A DNA stretch of 43,400 nucleotides. It comes from Halolactibacillus sp051746745 (lineage in GTDB: Bacteria > Bacillota > Bacilli > Bacillales > Amphibacillaceae). The stretch covers positions 1-43,400 of the forward strand of contig JBNJFJ010000011.1 in the NCBI GenBank assembly GCA_051746745.1, given 5' to 3'. Below, in pieces: positions 7,540 to 15,114 of this stretch. Numbering within the stretch: the stretch's first letter is position 1; every line of letters starts with the position of its first letter. The translations under genes and the position numbers were made by a program. Below the pieces are notes generated by a model that worked only from the letters and a program-made list of their open reading frames with translations, ran no database searches and was not told the DNA's origin.

Positions 7540-8669
7540 TACTTGTCCCCTCTTTCTTCACGCACAATCTCACCATTTTCCACGTGGAAGATGGTTGCTG
7601 TTTGTACTGTTTCGTGTTCAATATCGTTCACACTTGTTGTGGTCACAAAGGTTTGAACTTTATCTTTAATCGTGTTCAATAAATGACTTTGTCGGTGCCT
7701 GTCAAGTTCACTTAACACATCATCCAGTAGTAAAACGGGATACTCTCCGACTTCATTTTTAATTAACTCTATTTCCGCTAACTTTAAAGACAACGCCGTC
7801 GTTCGTTGCTGCCCTTGTGAACCGAAGGTTTGCACATTACGATCATTCACATAGAAAATGAGGTCATCACGATGCGGACCGTAGAGCGTGGTCCCACGGT
7901 CAATCTCTTGTTGTCTATGGCGGTTAAATGTTTCTTCATACTGCTGTTTGATTTCATCAAGCGATGCTTTATTATCGACAGCAATCGAGGCATCATAATC
8001 AATCGTTAATATTTCTTTCTCTTGGGTGATGCCTGAATGAATCGGCTGTGCCCACGTTAACAGCAGCTCTAAAAATGAAAAGCGCCGGCGTAATATCTCA
8101 CTGGCGTGCGTCATCAATTGTTCCGTTAACACTTCAAGCATCGTTGTATCCGTCGTCTTCCGGCGCTGGAGATCTTTTAACAAGTGATTGCGTTGTTTTA
8201 ATATTTTTTGGTATTGCCCAAGGTGATGCATATAAACAGGTTTGACCTGGCCAATTTCCATATCAATAAACCGGCGGCGCACTTGTGGACTTCCTTTGAC
8301 TAAATTTAAGTCTTCAGGTGCAAACATCACGACGTTTAAAGCACCGATGTAATGGCTCAGTCGCTTTTGCTCTAAATGATTCAGTTTCGCTTTTTTACCT
8401 TTGGCTTGAAACTGCATTTCCATCGGTACATGATAATTCCGTTTAAAAATCGTACCCTCTATTTTAGCATAAGATTCATCCCACATCATAAGTTCTTTAT
8501 CTTTTGATGTTCGATAAGATTTAGTAAAGGCTAGTACATAAATTGCCTCCATAAGGTTCGTTTTACCTTGCGCATTCTGACCGATGATCACATTCACTTT
8601 TTCATCAAAGGTCAACGTAAGGTTGGGATAGTTACGATAATTGGTAAGTGTGATAGTTTCAATATACAT
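7539..8669 (-). CDS. recF: DNA replication and repair protein RecF
   Basis: SMC-like ATPase that loads RecA at single-strand gaps together with RecO and RecR. Walker A is GQNAQGKTN, the signature is in TFGSQGQQRT, and Walker B is PVLLLDDVLSELD. Length is 376 residues from the ATG at 8669. That start gives the family N-terminus MYIETITLTNYRNY and places AGGA six bases upstream. An ATG two codons earlier abuts the ribosome binding site and is less likely. It is the second gene after yaaA in the minus-strand cluster, and its stop overlaps the remB start. Confidence 0.96.
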   Translation of the reverse strand: MYIETITLTNYRNYPNLTLTFDEKVNVIIGQNAQGKTNLMEAIYVLAFTKSYRTSKDKELMMWDESYAKIEGTIFKRNYHVPMEMQFQAKGKKAKLNHLEQKRLSHYIGALNVVMFAPEDLNLVKGSPQVRRRFIDMEIGQVKPVYMHHLGQYQKILKQRNHLLKDLQRRKTTDTTMLEVLTEQLMTHASEILRRRFSFLELLLTWAQPIHSGITQEKEILTIDYDASIAVDNKASLDEIKQQYEETFNRHRQQEIDRGTTLYGPHRDDLIFYVNDRNVQTFGSQGQQRTTALSLKLAEIELIKNEVGEYPVLLLDDVLSELDRHRQSHLLNTIKDKVQTFVTTTSVNDIEHETVQTATIFHVENGEIVREERGDK

Positions 8670-8697
8670 CCGCATTCCTAACTTTCATCATAGCGTT

Positions 8698-8925
8698 TTA
8701 CGCGTTCTCTCTTGTCACGGTATATGTACCAACCTCTGGTATTGAGATTGAATCTCCTGGGTAGAGTTTTTTCCCACGACGTTGATCTTGTGTCTCATTC
8801 ACAAAGACAGGATATTCACTTAAAAAGAGTTTAACCATACCGCCTGACTCCACCACATTGGCTAATTTTAAAAATTGTCCGAGGGTAATATAGTCTGTTT
8901 TGATTTGTATTTCTTCTGACGCCAT
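8698..8925 (-). CDS. yaaA: S4 domain RNA-binding protein YaaA
   Basis: A 75-residue protein consisting of one S4 RNA-binding fold, including the usual GQFLKLANVVESGG and GKKLYPGD elements. This small protein is found between dnaN and recF throughout Firmicutes; a ribosome-assembly role has been proposed for the family. GGGAGGTAAAATTTA precedes the ATG. It is the first gene after the dnaN terminator and has its own likely promoter at 8987-9014, so it starts the yaaA-recF-remB-gyrB-gyrA unit. Confidence 0.92.
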   Translation of the reverse strand: MASEEIQIKTDYITLGQFLKLANVVESGGMVKLFLSEYPVFVNETQDQRRGKKLYPGDSISIPEVGTYTVTRENA

Positions 8926-8986
8926 TAAATTTTACCTCCCTTAACGTATTTAAGCCATAAACCGCTCACTATTTATTCTTGTTTCT

Positions 8987-9014
8987 ATTTTACTAAAAAG
9001 TACGCTTGATGCAA
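8987..9014 (-). promoter_or_regulatory. Probable promoter of the yaaA-recF-remB-gyrBA unit
   Basis: Minus-strand TTGCAT (9014-9009), a 16-nt spacer and TAAAAT (8992-8987). It lies between the dnaN terminator and the yaaA ribosome binding site, where a promoter is needed. The consensus match is moderate. Confidence 0.45.
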
Positions 9015-9099
9015 ATTCGTCTCTATTCGCTTTTATTTTGCTTATTATCTATTTTACCTTAAATCCGACCAAAATGGGGGAAAAACACTTAAAAACATG

Positions 9100-9137
9100 A
9101 AAAAGAAGCGTGAAACCTCATTGTCACGCTTCTTTTT
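9100..9137. terminator. Terminator after dnaA-dnaN
   Basis: A 14-bp perfect stem (AAAAAGAAGCGTGA, 9100-9113, with 9124-9137) and a 10-base loop, with T runs on both strands. It separates dnaA-dnaN from the yaaA unit. Confidence 0.9.
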
Positions 9138-9200
9138 TACTCATATTAAAATTATTATCCAACAACGCATGCGTTATACATCAAATCGATCTCGTATTGT

Positions 9201-9209
9201 TTATCCACA
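9201..9209 (+). promoter_or_regulatory. Perfect DnaA box just after dnaN
   Basis: TTATCCACA, a perfect DnaA box, lies two bases from the end of dnaN (9212) and outside the two main origin box clusters. It may titrate DnaA or influence the end of the dnaA-dnaN transcript. It is a single site, so function is uncertain. Confidence 0.6.
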
Positions 9210-9211
9210 TG

Positions 9212-10351
9212 TTAGTAAGTGCGGACAGGGAGAATCAGTTGTAAAATATCTTGATTGTTTTCTGGATATAGAACAAATGGACGCATTGCTCCAGTAAAGT
9301 GAACGGATACATAGTCTTCTTCAACAATCCGTAAAGCATCAATCATATATTTTGCACTAAACGAAATCTTTAAACTTTCCCCGTCAATTGTCTCTGTCAC
9401 CACTTCTTCTGTTACTTGACCGACTTCTGGTGTATTCGAACTAATCTGTAAGAAGTTATCTTTTGTTTCTAGTTTCACGACATTGTTTCTATTTTCTTTT
9501 GCGAGTAACGACGCACGATCAATCGCTTGCAGTAATGTTTTTGTTTTTACTTTCACTGATGTTTTACTTTCATCCGGAATTAACCGATCTGTTTCTGGAT
9601 ATTTACCGTCTAGTAAGCGTGATAAGAAGTATAGATTTTTTGTTTGGAATAAGATTTGGTTATCAGCGACACTAATCGTGATTGCGTCATCTGTGTCATC
9701 AATGATCTTATTTAACTCTGCTAAACTCTTACCTGGAATCACAATGTTGTCAAATTGAATATGAACAAAGTCTTGATCGAGTTTAATTGAGCGGGAAGCT
9801 AAACGGTGTGAGTCTGTTGCGACAAAGGCCATTTCTCCGTTATCAATCTTCATGTTGACACCGGTTAAAATCGGACGCGTTTCTACAGTTGAGACGGCAA
9901 AAACGGTTTGTTTAATCATTTCTTTAAAGATATCATGTTTGACCTCAAAGCTATTGTCTGTATGTAAGACAGGGAGCTGAGGATATTCCATCGCATCTTG
10001 GCCGTTTAAATGGAATTCAGATCCACCAGAGACAATTGTCATTTGATATTGATCATCGGTTGAGATTTCAACGGTTTTTAGTGGTAATTTACGAATGATT
10101 TCCGGAAAATATTTAGCTTGAACAACGATACTACCTGTTTCAATATCTTCGACGTGAACAAGACCGTCTTCTTCTTTTGGAATAAATGATTCAATTGAAA
10201 TATCTGAATCACTACCGGTTAATTTAATCCCCGTTGGTAAAGCTTCAATTTTAATTCCCGTTAAAATTGGAACAGCAACACGTGGTGAAATAGCTTTCAT
10301 TACATGTTGTAAACTTTCTAATAATAAGTCACGTTGAATTACGAATTTCAT
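9212..10351 (-). CDS. dnaN: DNA polymerase III sliding clamp, beta subunit
   Basis: Ring-shaped processivity clamp that tethers PolC/DnaE and other partners to DNA. The 379-residue protein spans the three repeated clamp domains. Characteristic pieces are MKFVIQRDLLLESLQHVMKA at the N-terminus, RPILTGVNM, ATDSHRLASR and the C-terminal AMRPFVLYPENNQDILQLILPVRTY, which forms the partner-binding cleft. GAGGAATTTTTCATT precedes the ATG. It follows dnaA across the 187-base unwinding half of oriC and is likely transcribed with it. Confidence 0.98.
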   Translation of the reverse strand: MKFVIQRDLLLESLQHVMKAISPRVAVPILTGIKIEALPTGIKLTGSDSDISIESFIPKEEDGLVHVEDIETGSIVVQAKYFPEIIRKLPLKTVEISTDDQYQMTIVSGGSEFHLNGQDAMEYPQLPVLHTDNSFEVKHDIFKEMIKQTVFAVSTVETRPILTGVNMKIDNGEMAFVATDSHRLASRSIKLDQDFVHIQFDNIVIPGKSLAELNKIIDDTDDAITISVADNQILFQTKNLYFLSRLLDGKYPETDRLIPDESKTSVKVKTKTLLQAIDRASLLAKENRNNVVKLETKDNFLQISSNTPEVGQVTEEVVTETIDGESLKISFSAKYMIDALRIVEEDYVSVHFTGAMRPFVLYPENNQDILQLILPVRTY

Positions 10352-10380
10352 AATGAAAAATTCCTCCTAGTGGAAGTCTA

Positions 10381-10489
10381 TATATTAATTATTATTATAA
10401 AAAAATAGTAGTAATAGTAATAGGGGCTGTAGATATGTGGATAACTCGCATAAACCTGCATAAGCCTATAGTTATCCACGTGTGGACAG
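10381..10489 (+). other. oriC: oriC unwinding element with six DnaA-trios (dnaA-dnaN side)
   Basis: Reading the plus strand: an AT-only stretch (10381-10405), six contiguous DnaA-trios TAG-TAG-TAA-TAG-TAA-TAG (10406-10423), a G cluster (10423-10426), a degenerate box TGTAGATAT (10428-10436) and a perfect DnaA box TGTGGATAA (10436-10444). Further boxes are TTATCCACG (10472-10480) and TTTTCCACA (10511-10519). This is the same order as the basal unwinding system described for B. subtilis, where DnaA loads from the boxes onto single-stranded trios and opens the duplex. The element is seen directly; function follows from the known system. Confidence 0.88.
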
Positions 10490-10538
10490 TTTGTTTATAA
10501 CTTTGTTTTGTTTTCCACATTGTTCACAGCCTATTTAA

Positions 10539-11888
10539 TTAAAAACTCTTCAACTTTTCTTTTAATTCTTCGATATCGCGTTGCAGTAATTGATCGGCAT
10601 CAATCATTTTAGAAATTTTCTCATGAGCATGGATCACGGTTGTGTGATCACGTCCACCAAATTCTTCACCGATTTTAGGTAAGGAGAAATCCGTCAACTC
10701 ACGCGATAAATACATCGCAATCTGACGCGGAAAAGCAATTGATTTGGTCCGCTTTTTGGCAGCGAATTCGGCTAATTTAATTTGATAACGTTCACCGACA
10801 AGTTCTTTAATCTGTTGGATTGTCACGACTTTTGGTCGTGTGTTCGGAATAATATCTTTAAGTGCTTCCGCTGCAAGTGATGGGTCAATGTCCTGATTGG
10901 TCAGTGATGAATAAGCAACCACACGGATTAGTGCTCCTTCAAGTTCACGAATATTTGTATCGATCTGATTCGCAATATAAAGCATGACATCATTAGAAAT
11001 TTCTAGACCTTCGGCTTTCGCTTTTTTACGTAAAATCGCAATCCGCGTTTCTAAATCAGGTGGGGTGATATCTGTGATAAGTCCCCACTCAAAACGTGAA
11101 CGCAAGCGGTCTTCAAGCGTCGGGATTTCCTTCGGTGGCCGGTCACTTGAGATAATGATTTGTTTACTTTCTTCATGTAGCGTATTAAATGTATGGAAAA
11201 ATTCCTCTTGTGTCTGTTCTTTCCCTGCTAAAAATTGAATATCATCAATCAATAAGACGTCGACATTACGATATTTACTTCTAAAGTTTTCGGCTTTATT
11301 GTCACGGATGGAGTTAATAAATTCATTCGTGAATTTTTCACTTGAGAGATAAACGACTTTAGCATCTGGATTATGATCGAGTACGTAATGGCCGATCGCA
11401 TGCATTAAGTGCGTTTTACCTAAGCCGACCCCCCCATAAATAAATAACGGGTTATAGGCCTTTGCTGGTGCTTCAGCAACGGCTAGTGAAGCTGCATGAG
11501 CAAACCGGTTACCAGAACCAATAACAAACGTATCAAATGTATATTTATCATTCAGCATTGTTTTAGGGTGATCTTGATTATCTGATGCTGGTTTTGGTTG
11601 CTTAACAGGGGCCTTCATTTGTTCTTCAATCGCTGCTTCATGTTCTGGGATGATAAACTTTGTGTTTAGCTTCGCACCTGTCACTTCAAAAATGGCTTCT
11701 GATACGAGACTTGTATAGCGATTCTCAAGCCAGTCACGCGCAAATTCATTTGGTGCTGAGACAATTAATGTGTCATCGGTTAGTTGATCGGCTTTCGTAT
11801 TTTTGAGCCACGTATCAAAACTTGGCTTACTAACCTTTTCTTTAATCGCTTCTAACGTGTTGTCCCAGAGTTCTTCAATATTCTCCAT
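10539..11888 (-). CDS. dnaA: Chromosomal replication initiator protein DnaA
   Basis: AAA+ initiator that binds DnaA boxes and opens oriC. The 449-residue protein has domain I (1-80), a short linker rich in charged residues and proline, then the AAA+ domain III with Walker A GGVGLGKTH (152-160) and Walker B VLLIDDIQFL. Domain IV helix-turn-helix carries the signature GGRDHTTVIHAHEKI. AAAGGAGCG lies eight bases before the ATG. It runs away from the box cluster at 12026-12362. A terminator-like hairpin lies in its upstream region at 11975-12014. Several boxes upstream suggest the usual autoregulation. Confidence 0.98.
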   Translation of the reverse strand: MENIEELWDNTLEAIKEKVSKPSFDTWLKNTKADQLTDDTLIVSAPNEFARDWLENRYTSLVSEAIFEVTGAKLNTKFIIPEHEAAIEEQMKAPVKQPKPASDNQDHPKTMLNDKYTFDTFVIGSGNRFAHAASLAVAEAPAKAYNPLFIYGGVGLGKTHLMHAIGHYVLDHNPDAKVVYLSSEKFTNEFINSIRDNKAENFRSKYRNVDVLLIDDIQFLAGKEQTQEEFFHTFNTLHEESKQIIISSDRPPKEIPTLEDRLRSRFEWGLITDITPPDLETRIAILRKKAKAEGLEISNDVMLYIANQIDTNIRELEGALIRVVAYSSLTNQDIDPSLAAEALKDIIPNTRPKVVTIQQIKELVGERYQIKLAEFAAKKRTKSIAFPRQIAMYLSRELTDFSLPKIGEEFGGRDHTTVIHAHEKISKMIDADQLLQRDIEELKEKLKSF

Positions 11889-11973
11889 TTAAACGCTCCT
11901 TTCTTTCATTAATTTCCGTCAAAACCCTATGATATCGAGGTTTTTTTAGATTTTAAAATATGCCTTTCAGTAT

Positions 11974-12014
11974 AAAAAACCTCTCGCCATCTTATAAAAA
12001 GATCGAAAGGTTTT
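11974..12014 (-). terminator. Terminator-like hairpin upstream of dnaA
   Basis: On the minus strand AAACCTTTCG pairs with CGAGAGGTTT (one G-U pair), with an inner ATCTT/AAGAT helix and a following U-run. It sits about 90 bases before the dnaA start and downstream of the DnaA boxes, so it would attenuate or insulate transcription entering dnaA from the origin. Confidence 0.6.
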
Positions 12015-12025
12015 AGAAACAGGCC

Positions 12026-12362
12026 TGTGGATAATAAAAGACTTGTATCAAGGTATGTTAGACCAGTTGTTCATTTTATACACATTTTTGTTGATAAGTT
12101 TATTCAGAAGATGTGAATAAATGTCCACAGGTTATCCACCGACTGTGGATAATTATTTTGTTGGTGAATGATATTCTTCAGTTAAACACAGTTATAATAT
12201 CAAAAAACGAGCGATTTTGCAAGGTATTTCGAAGGTTATCCACATAACGACACCGATGTGGGGGATTTTCATCCACAAGGTGTGAAAGTGTGTCTAACTT
12301 GTCGATAATTGTTGTGGATAATAAAAAAATGAAAAATCGGGTTGAGGAAAGCCTGTGGATAA
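12026..12362. other. oriC: oriC box cluster (dnaA upstream side)
   Basis: Five perfect DnaA boxes: 12026-12034, 12144-12152, 12236-12244 (opposite orientation), 12313-12321 and 12354-12362. Near-perfect copies lie at 12076-12084, 12112-12120, 12132-12140 and 12269-12277. This is the incA/incB-like half of a bipartite Firmicutes origin. The cluster runs into an assembly gap, so the box count is a minimum. Confidence 0.92.
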
Positions 12363-12380
12363 TGTCGAAAATGAAAGAAA

Positions 12381-12480
12381 NNNNNNNNNNNNNNNNNNNN
12401 NNNNNNNNNNNNNNNNNNNNNNNNNNNNNNNNNNNNNNNNNNNNNNNNNNNNNNNNNNNNNNNNNNNNNNNNNNNNNNNN
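12381..12480. other. Assembly gap (100 N) inside oriC
   Basis: Exactly 100 unknown bases, a conventional placeholder for a scaffold gap of undetermined size. DnaA boxes lie directly to its left, so part of the origin is probably missing. Confidence 0.97.
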
Positions 12481-12574
12481 GATGTGCCAAAGATTTAAAG
12501 CTGATGTGAGTGGATGAGTAGGGAAAGTTTTAAACAGGAAGAGATAATTTTTTTAAATTCTTTTTAAAAAGTAC

Positions 12575-12666
12575 GTGACAATGAGAAAAAATTAAGCTAT
12601 TATAGTACATTGTAGAGTAAACAATAGGAATAATAATTGACAGGCATGTCTCGTATTATTTATAAT
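12575..12666 (+). promoter_or_regulatory. Two tandem promoters for rpmH-rnpA
   Basis: Upstream promoter: GTGACA (12575-12580), 17-nt spacer, TATTAT (12598-12603). Downstream promoter: TTGACA (12637-12642), 18-nt spacer, TATAAT (12661-12666), both hexamers perfect. The leader from the second is about 50 bases to the rpmH ATG. Confidence 0.8.
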
Positions 12667-12722
12667 ATATAAGGCTGTCTAATAGATGAATGTTAGAAAT
12701 TCCTCAGGGAGGTGTAGTATAA

Positions 12723-12857
12723 ATGAAACGCACATTTCAACCAAACAATCGTAAGCGTAAAAAAGTTCACGGCTTCCGTAAGCGTATGAGCACGAAAAAT
12801 GGACGTCTTGTACTTAAGCGTCGTCGTAGCAAAGGTAGAAAAGTATTATCAGCATAG
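12723..12857 (+). CDS. rpmH: 50S ribosomal protein L34
   Basis: A 44-residue highly basic protein, MKRTFQPNNRKRKKVHGFRK at its start and ending GRKVLSA, matching L34 over its whole length. It binds 23S rRNA in the large subunit. A strong AGGGAGGTG lies eight bases before the ATG. It is the first gene to the right of oriC, driven by two tandem promoters and followed by a terminator-like hairpin, then rnpA, the classic rpmH-rnpA order. Confidence 0.97.
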   Translation: MKRTFQPNNRKRKKVHGFRKRMSTKNGRLVLKRRRSKGRKVLSA

Positions 12858-12887
12858 GCCACTGACTAACGACAGTGGTCTTTTTTT
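12857..12887 (+). terminator. Terminator/attenuator after rpmH
   Basis: GCCACTG and CAGTGGT pair across a short loop, followed by seven T residues. Since rnpA has no clear promoter of its own, it probably works as a partial terminator that makes L34 in excess over RnpA. Confidence 0.75.
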
Positions 12888-12910
12888 CACGTTAAGTGAG
12901 AAGAAGATGT

Positions 12911-12969
12911 TGGGATGAGCGCTCGCGTGACTCTGTCAAACAGAATCATGAGTGAATCATCCCATTTTT
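12911..12969 (+). other. Long hairpin in the rpmH-rnpA intergenic region
   Basis: TGGGATGA (12911-12918) pairs with TCATCCCA (12957-12964), with smaller complementary segments inside (TCTG/CAGA), followed by five T residues. It is a second terminator-like structure in a 210-base gap, or a structured leader for rnpA. Confidence 0.5.
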
Positions 12970-13068
12970 AATAGCTAGAAAATAAAGCGGTTAACACCCT
13001 TTAGTTAAAATAAAAAGGCGTGTATCCAGGAAGATATACGGCAGGTAAGCAAGTAGGGGGAGAAAAAG

Positions 13069-13428
13069 ATGAAGAAAGCATATCGGCTGAAATCAAATGA
13101 TGATTTTCAACAAGTATTTAAACGAGGGACGTCGTTTGCCAATCGTCAACTCGTTCTCTATTACTTACCGAAACAAGATCAAACACATTTCCGTATGGGG
13201 TTATCTGTCTCGAAAAAAGTGGGCAATGCCGTCGTGAGAAATCGTATCAAACGCTATCTAAGACAAGCGTTTCATGAGCTTGATGCTGAGATTAAACAAG
13301 CGTATGATTTTGTGATTATTGCGCGTGTCCCAACGAAAGATTTAGATTTTCATGAGATAAAGAAAAGCCTGACTCATGTGTTATTTAAATCAAAACTCTT
13401 AAAACAAAGCCAGAAAAAGAAAGCTTAA
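13069..13428 (+). CDS. rnpA: Ribonuclease P protein component
   Basis: A 119-residue basic protein that assists RNase P RNA in maturing tRNA 5' ends. The family signature is SVSKKVGNAVVRNRIKRYLR, holding the conserved RNR segment that contacts the RNA, preceded by the MKKAYRLKSNDDFQQVFKRG start. GTAGGGGGAGAAAAAG precedes the ATG. It lies between rpmH and yidC in the standard order. Confidence 0.96.
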   Translation: MKKAYRLKSNDDFQQVFKRGTSFANRQLVLYYLPKQDQTHFRMGLSVSKKVGNAVVRNRIKRYLRQAFHELDAEIKQAYDFVIIARVPTKDLDFHEIKKSLTHVLFKSKLLKQSQKKKA

Positions 13429-13609
13429 TTAAGTAGAAACGTCTCATTGTGATTATTCTAAACGTTAGGTGAGTGAATGATATGTTTCGACCATGCTTTT
13501 AGGAAGTTTCGTAAAAGCTTGGGCTTTTTCTAGTATTCCCGTTAAGATAATGATAAAATAACTTATGAGTTTCACATATATGGATAAATATATGTTAAGG
13601 AGGAAGATC

Positions 13610-14386
13610 ATGCGTAAAAAGGTCTTATTGTTAGCGGCCTTAGTTGGTTTAGTTTTATTATTATCAGGGTGTGGAGATATTAACGCACCAATTACCGCAG
13701 AAAGTAATGGGATTTGGGATGAATATTTTGTCTACCCATTATCTTGGCTGATCACGTCAGCAGCAGATTTATTTGGAGGTAGTTTTGGTTGGGCCATTGT
13801 TGTTGTAACCCTTGTGATTCGTTCAGTTCTCGTTCCACTTAACGTGAAACAGTTAAAGAGTTCAAAAGCGATGCAAGAAGTACAACCTGAGTTAAATCAA
13901 TTAAAAGAAAAATACAGCTCAAAAGATGCGCAGACACAACAAAAATTACAAGAAGAAACAATGAAGTTATTCAAAGAGTATAATGTTAACCCAATGGCAG
14001 GGTGTTTACCAATGATTGTTCAAATGCCAATTTTAATTGGGTTATACCACGCGATTATGCGGACACCAGGATTACAAGATGGTAATTTCTTATGGTTTGA
14101 ATTATCAAACCCAGATCCATTTTATATCTTACCGATTGTCGCAGCTGCTGCCACGTTCTTACAACAGAAATTAACGATGGCCGGCACAAATATGACACAA
14201 AATGCAGGGAATCCACAAATGACGATGATGCTTTACATGATGCCAATCATGATTGGTGTCATGTCAATGTTCTTCCCAGCAGCCCTTGCTTTATACTGGG
14301 TTGTAGGTAACGTCTTTATGGTACTGCAAACGATCTTTATTCGTAAGCCATTCAAATTCCAGCAAACTTCGGGAGGAAATAACTAG
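13610..14386 (+). CDS. yidC: Membrane protein insertase YidC/SpoIIIJ/OxaA
   Basis: YidC/Oxa1 insertase, which places proteins in the membrane alone or with SecYEG. From the ATG at 13610 (AAGGAGGA five bases upstream) it is 258 residues. It opens with a lipoprotein signal whose lipobox LSGC puts the lipidated cysteine at residue 21. Five transmembrane segments follow, with the cytoplasmic charged hairpin after the first (KQLKSSKAMQEVQPELNQLK) and the conserved NPMAGCLPMIVQMPILIGLY. An in-frame ATG at 13565 lacks a ribosome binding site and would spoil the signal peptide. It is followed immediately by jag, with stop and start overlapping by one base. Confidence 0.95.
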   Translation: MRKKVLLLAALVGLVLLLSGCGDINAPITAESNGIWDEYFVYPLSWLITSAADLFGGSFGWAIVVVTLVIRSVLVPLNVKQLKSSKAMQEVQPELNQLKEKYSSKDAQTQQKLQEETMKLFKEYNVNPMAGCLPMIVQMPILIGLYHAIMRTPGLQDGNFLWFELSNPDPFYILPIVAAAATFLQQKLTMAGTNMTQNAGNPQMTMMLYMMPIMIGVMSMFFPAALALYWVVGNVFMVLQTIFIRKPFKFQQTSGGNN

Positions 14387-15009
14387 TGAAACAGGTAACT
14401 GCTTCTGGACAAACAGTCAAAGATGCGGTCCAATCAGCGTTAGTGCAACTTAACACCACAGAGGACCACGTTGATATTGAAGTTATTGAAGAAGGTAAAA
14501 AAGGGATGTTAGGCTTGTTTGGATCAAAGCGGGCGATAATCAAAGTCACCGTGAAAGAAGATCCTGTCGAACAAGCGGCCATGTATTTAAAAGAGATCGC
14601 CGAAGCTTTTTCTAGTGATGTTGTCGTGTCAACGAAAGTTGATAATCATGCCGTCACCTTTGAGTTATCAGGTGAGAAAATTGCGATGATTATTGGTAAA
14701 CGCGGTCAAACACTCAATGCTTTGCAGCACATTGTTCAAGTCATGTTAAACCGTCAGTCAGAGACACGCTTCCGTGTTGTTGTTGATGCGGAAGATTATC
14801 GTTCACGTCGAGCGGCCACGCTTGAACAATTAGCCAATCGTTTAGCTGATAAAGCGTTAAAAACGAAAAAACTTGTGACATTAGAACCGATGCCGTCTTA
14901 TGAACGTAAAGTCATTCATAGTGCACTGCAACACCAATCAGGTGTTGAAACATTCTCAGATGGTCAAGAACCTAACCGTCACGTTGTGATCAAACCATTG
15001 AAAAAATAA
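14386..15009 (+). CDS. jag: RNA-binding protein Jag (KhpB), Jag_N-KH-R3H
   Basis: A 207-residue RNA-binding protein with three domains: Jag_N (about 1-50, with KKGMLGLFGSKRA), a KH domain with the GxxG loop as GKRG (104-107), and a C-terminal R3H domain (about 140-205, YERKVIHSALQ). Homologues act with KhpA on small RNAs and cell elongation. It begins with GTG, one base overlapping the yidC TAG, with GGGAGGAAAT upstream, so it is translationally coupled to yidC. A perfect bidirectional terminator follows. In B. subtilis mnmE comes next; here about 5.8 kb of other genes intervene. Confidence 0.95.
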   Translation: MKQVTASGQTVKDAVQSALVQLNTTEDHVDIEVIEEGKKGMLGLFGSKRAIIKVTVKEDPVEQAAMYLKEIAEAFSSDVVVSTKVDNHAVTFELSGEKIAMIIGKRGQTLNALQHIVQVMLNRQSETRFRVVVDAEDYRSRRAATLEQLANRLADKALKTKKLVTLEPMPSYERKVIHSALQHQSGVETFSDGQEPNRHVVIKPLKK

Positions 15010-15016
15010 GCGAAAT

Positions 15017-15063
15017 AAAGACAGAAAAAAAGAAGCCGATGTGGCTTCTTTTTTTCTGTCTTT
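15017..15063. terminator. Bidirectional terminator, 21-bp perfect stem
   Basis: 15017-15037 pairs fully with 15043-15063 around a GATGT loop. The A7/T7 runs make it a terminator for jag on the plus strand and for the 15115-16115 pair on the minus strand. Confidence 0.93.
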
Positions 15064-15114
15064 TTGTTTGGTGTATAAAAAGTTTCCGTCCGGTTAATCT
15101 TTGACAGGGTTAAG

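Noticed and set aside
7285..7656. Plus-strand 123-codon frame over remB and the recF end
   Set aside because: It lies opposite two well-supported genes, and its protein resembles no family.
10051..10115. Second candidate Noc-binding site, ATTTCCGGAAAAT, in dnaN
   Set aside because: It lacks the central CCCGGG of the consensus and is not a close match.
12916..12972. 18-codon reading frame inside the rpmH-rnpA hairpin
   Set aside because: No clear ribosome binding site and it coincides with a palindrome, so chance coding is likely. Kept only as part of a finding.
13565..13609. Upstream in-frame start for yidC
   Set aside because: No ribosome binding site, and it would put 15 residues in front of a normal lipoprotein signal peptide. 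The ATG at 13610 has AAGGAGGA.
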